6,712 nucleotides of DNA from Cyclobacteriaceae bacterium (GTDB lineage: Bacteria; Bacteroidota; Bacteroidia; Cytophagales; Cyclobacteriaceae): the NCBI GenBank assembly GCA_025455225.1, contig JALOMY010000160.1:1-6712 (forward strand), read 5' to 3'. The notes beneath the pieces are model-generated. The model was not told the DNA's origin. It saw only the letters and a list, made by a program, of their open reading frames with translations, and did not search any database. The stretch's first letter is position 1; every line of letters starts with the position of its first letter. Positions 5,955 to 6,712 of this stretch are shown here, piece after piece. The position numbers and the translations under genes are program-made.

Positions 5955-5992
5955 TGGCTCATTTTCAATTCAGTAAACAAATCACAAGCAAT

Positions 5993-6712
5993 ATGTCAAA
6001 ACTTCGTATTCTTTATGTAGCCAGCGAGATCAATCCCTTTCTGCAAACTTCTGAGGTAGCTGATTTTGTACGTAAACTTCCTCAGGCTATGCAAGAGAAG
6101 GGTATGGAGATTCGCATTCTGGTGCCGCGTTTTGGAATTATTAATGAGAGGAAAAACCGGCTGCATGAAGTAGTTCGATTATCTGGAATTAACATAGCCG
6201 TTGGGGATGAAGAAAAACCATTAACCATAAAAGTGGCTTCTATACCGAATGCCAAGCTTCAGGTCTATTTCATAGACAACGAAGATTACTTCCATCGCAA
6301 ATCGGTATTCCACGATAAGGAAAATCGTTTCTATGAAGACAATGATGAGCGTGCTATCTTCTTCTGCAAAGGCGCCATTGAAACAGTGCGTAAATTAGGA
6401 TGGGCACCGGATGTAGTGCATTGCAACGACTGGATCACCAGCTTTATACCGCTGTATCTGAAAACCACCTATAAGAACGACCCGCTCTTTAAAAACACAA
6501 AGACGGTATTCACCATTTACAACAACAGCTTCACATACAAGTTCAAGGAAGACATAATGAACAAAGTGAAGATGATGGATATTGAAGATAATATGCTGGG
6601 CAACCTGAAGTCGGCCGATTACGAAGGATTTATTCGTATGGGTGTTGAGTTTTCAGATGCTGTAATAGTTGCCGGTGAAAACAAAAAACTGGAAGGATTA
6701 TTCAAGAAGATT
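5993..6712 (+). CDS. GT5 glycogen/starch synthase-like protein (starch synthase catalytic domain), 3' end outside window
   Basis: The reading frame is open from the ATG at 5993 to the right edge, giving 240 residues without a stop. It matches the N-terminal Rossmann half of glycogen/starch synthase (GT-B fold, GT5): an opening strand MSKLRILYVASEINPF, LPQAMQEKGMEIRILVPRFG (29-48), YFIDNEDYFHR (92-102), APDVVHCNDW (138-147), PLYLK (153-157) and TVFTIYNN (171-178). Key positions differ from canonical GlgA. The KTGGL sugar-nucleotide loop is QTSEV (18-22), the HxHDW motif is HCNDW (143-147) with Asn145 for the second His, and the THN histidine is Tyr176. Classic ADP-glucose-dependent glycogen synthesis is therefore doubtful. 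From memory, Bacteroidota carry short proteins of about 270 residues of this kind annotated as glycogen synthase; whether a C-terminal half follows here cannot be seen. The start has an A-rich leader without Shine-Dalgarno, about 33 bases from a strong promoter. The protein is cytoplasmic, with no signal peptide. Confidence 0.85.
   Translation, partial: MSKLRILYVASEINPFLQTSEVADFVRKLPQAMQEKGMEIRILVPRFGIINERKNRLHEVVRLSGINIAVGDEEKPLTIKVASIPNAKLQVYFIDNEDYFHRKSVFHDKENRFYEDNDERAIFFCKGAIETVRKLGWAPDVVHCNDWITSFIPLYLKTTYKNDPLFKNTKTVFTIYNNSFTYKFKEDIMNKVKMMDIEDNMLGNLKSADYEGFIRMGVEFSDAVIVAGENKKLEGLFKKI

Overview
The window reads as ordinary chromosomal DNA from a member of the Bacteroidota, probably a Cytophagales-like lineage. 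Three things suggest this. Several genes are preceded by the phylum's -7 promoter box (TAnnTTTG). Most start codons sit behind A/T-rich leaders rather than strong Shine-Dalgarno sites. The protein types are typical of the group: a 7TM-AraC regulator, an M28 peptidase with a PDZ domain, a YugP-type metallopeptidase and a GlgA-like glycosyltransferase. The placement below phylum level is inference.

Layout, left to right. (1) Bases 1-107, minus strand: the 5' end of a zinc-dependent alcohol dehydrogenase that runs off the left edge. (2) 193-1350, minus: a membrane-anchored AraC-family regulator, directly upstream of the dehydrogenase and in the same direction. (3) 1425-2645, plus, divergent from the regulator: a secreted M28 zinc aminopeptidase-like protein with a C-terminal PDZ domain. 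(4) 2700-3839, minus, convergent with the peptidase: an acyl-CoA dehydrogenase. The 54-base gap between the two holds an intrinsic terminator entangled with a second inverted repeat. (5) 3930-4628, minus: a YugP-like membrane zinc metallopeptidase. Its terminator overlaps the likely promoter of the acyl-CoA dehydrogenase. (6) 4731-5735, minus: a flippase-like integral membrane protein of the lysylphosphatidylglycerol synthase TM family (YbhN/UPF0104). (7) 5993 to the right edge, plus: the N-terminal 240 residues of a GT5 glycogen/starch synthase-like protein with a near-consensus promoter.

The genes do not form one pathway. The clearest local links are the regulator with the alcohol dehydrogenase, and the divergent flippase-like and GlgA-like pair sharing a regulatory region of about 260 bases. 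I found no tRNA, rRNA, CRISPR array, insertion sequence, phage or defence genes, and no gene-free stretch longer than 300 bases. I do not see a previously undescribed multi-gene system here. The most interesting points are the degenerate donor/acceptor-site motifs of the GlgA-like protein, the inverted repeat over its promoter, and the two interleaved inverted repeats at the convergent junction.
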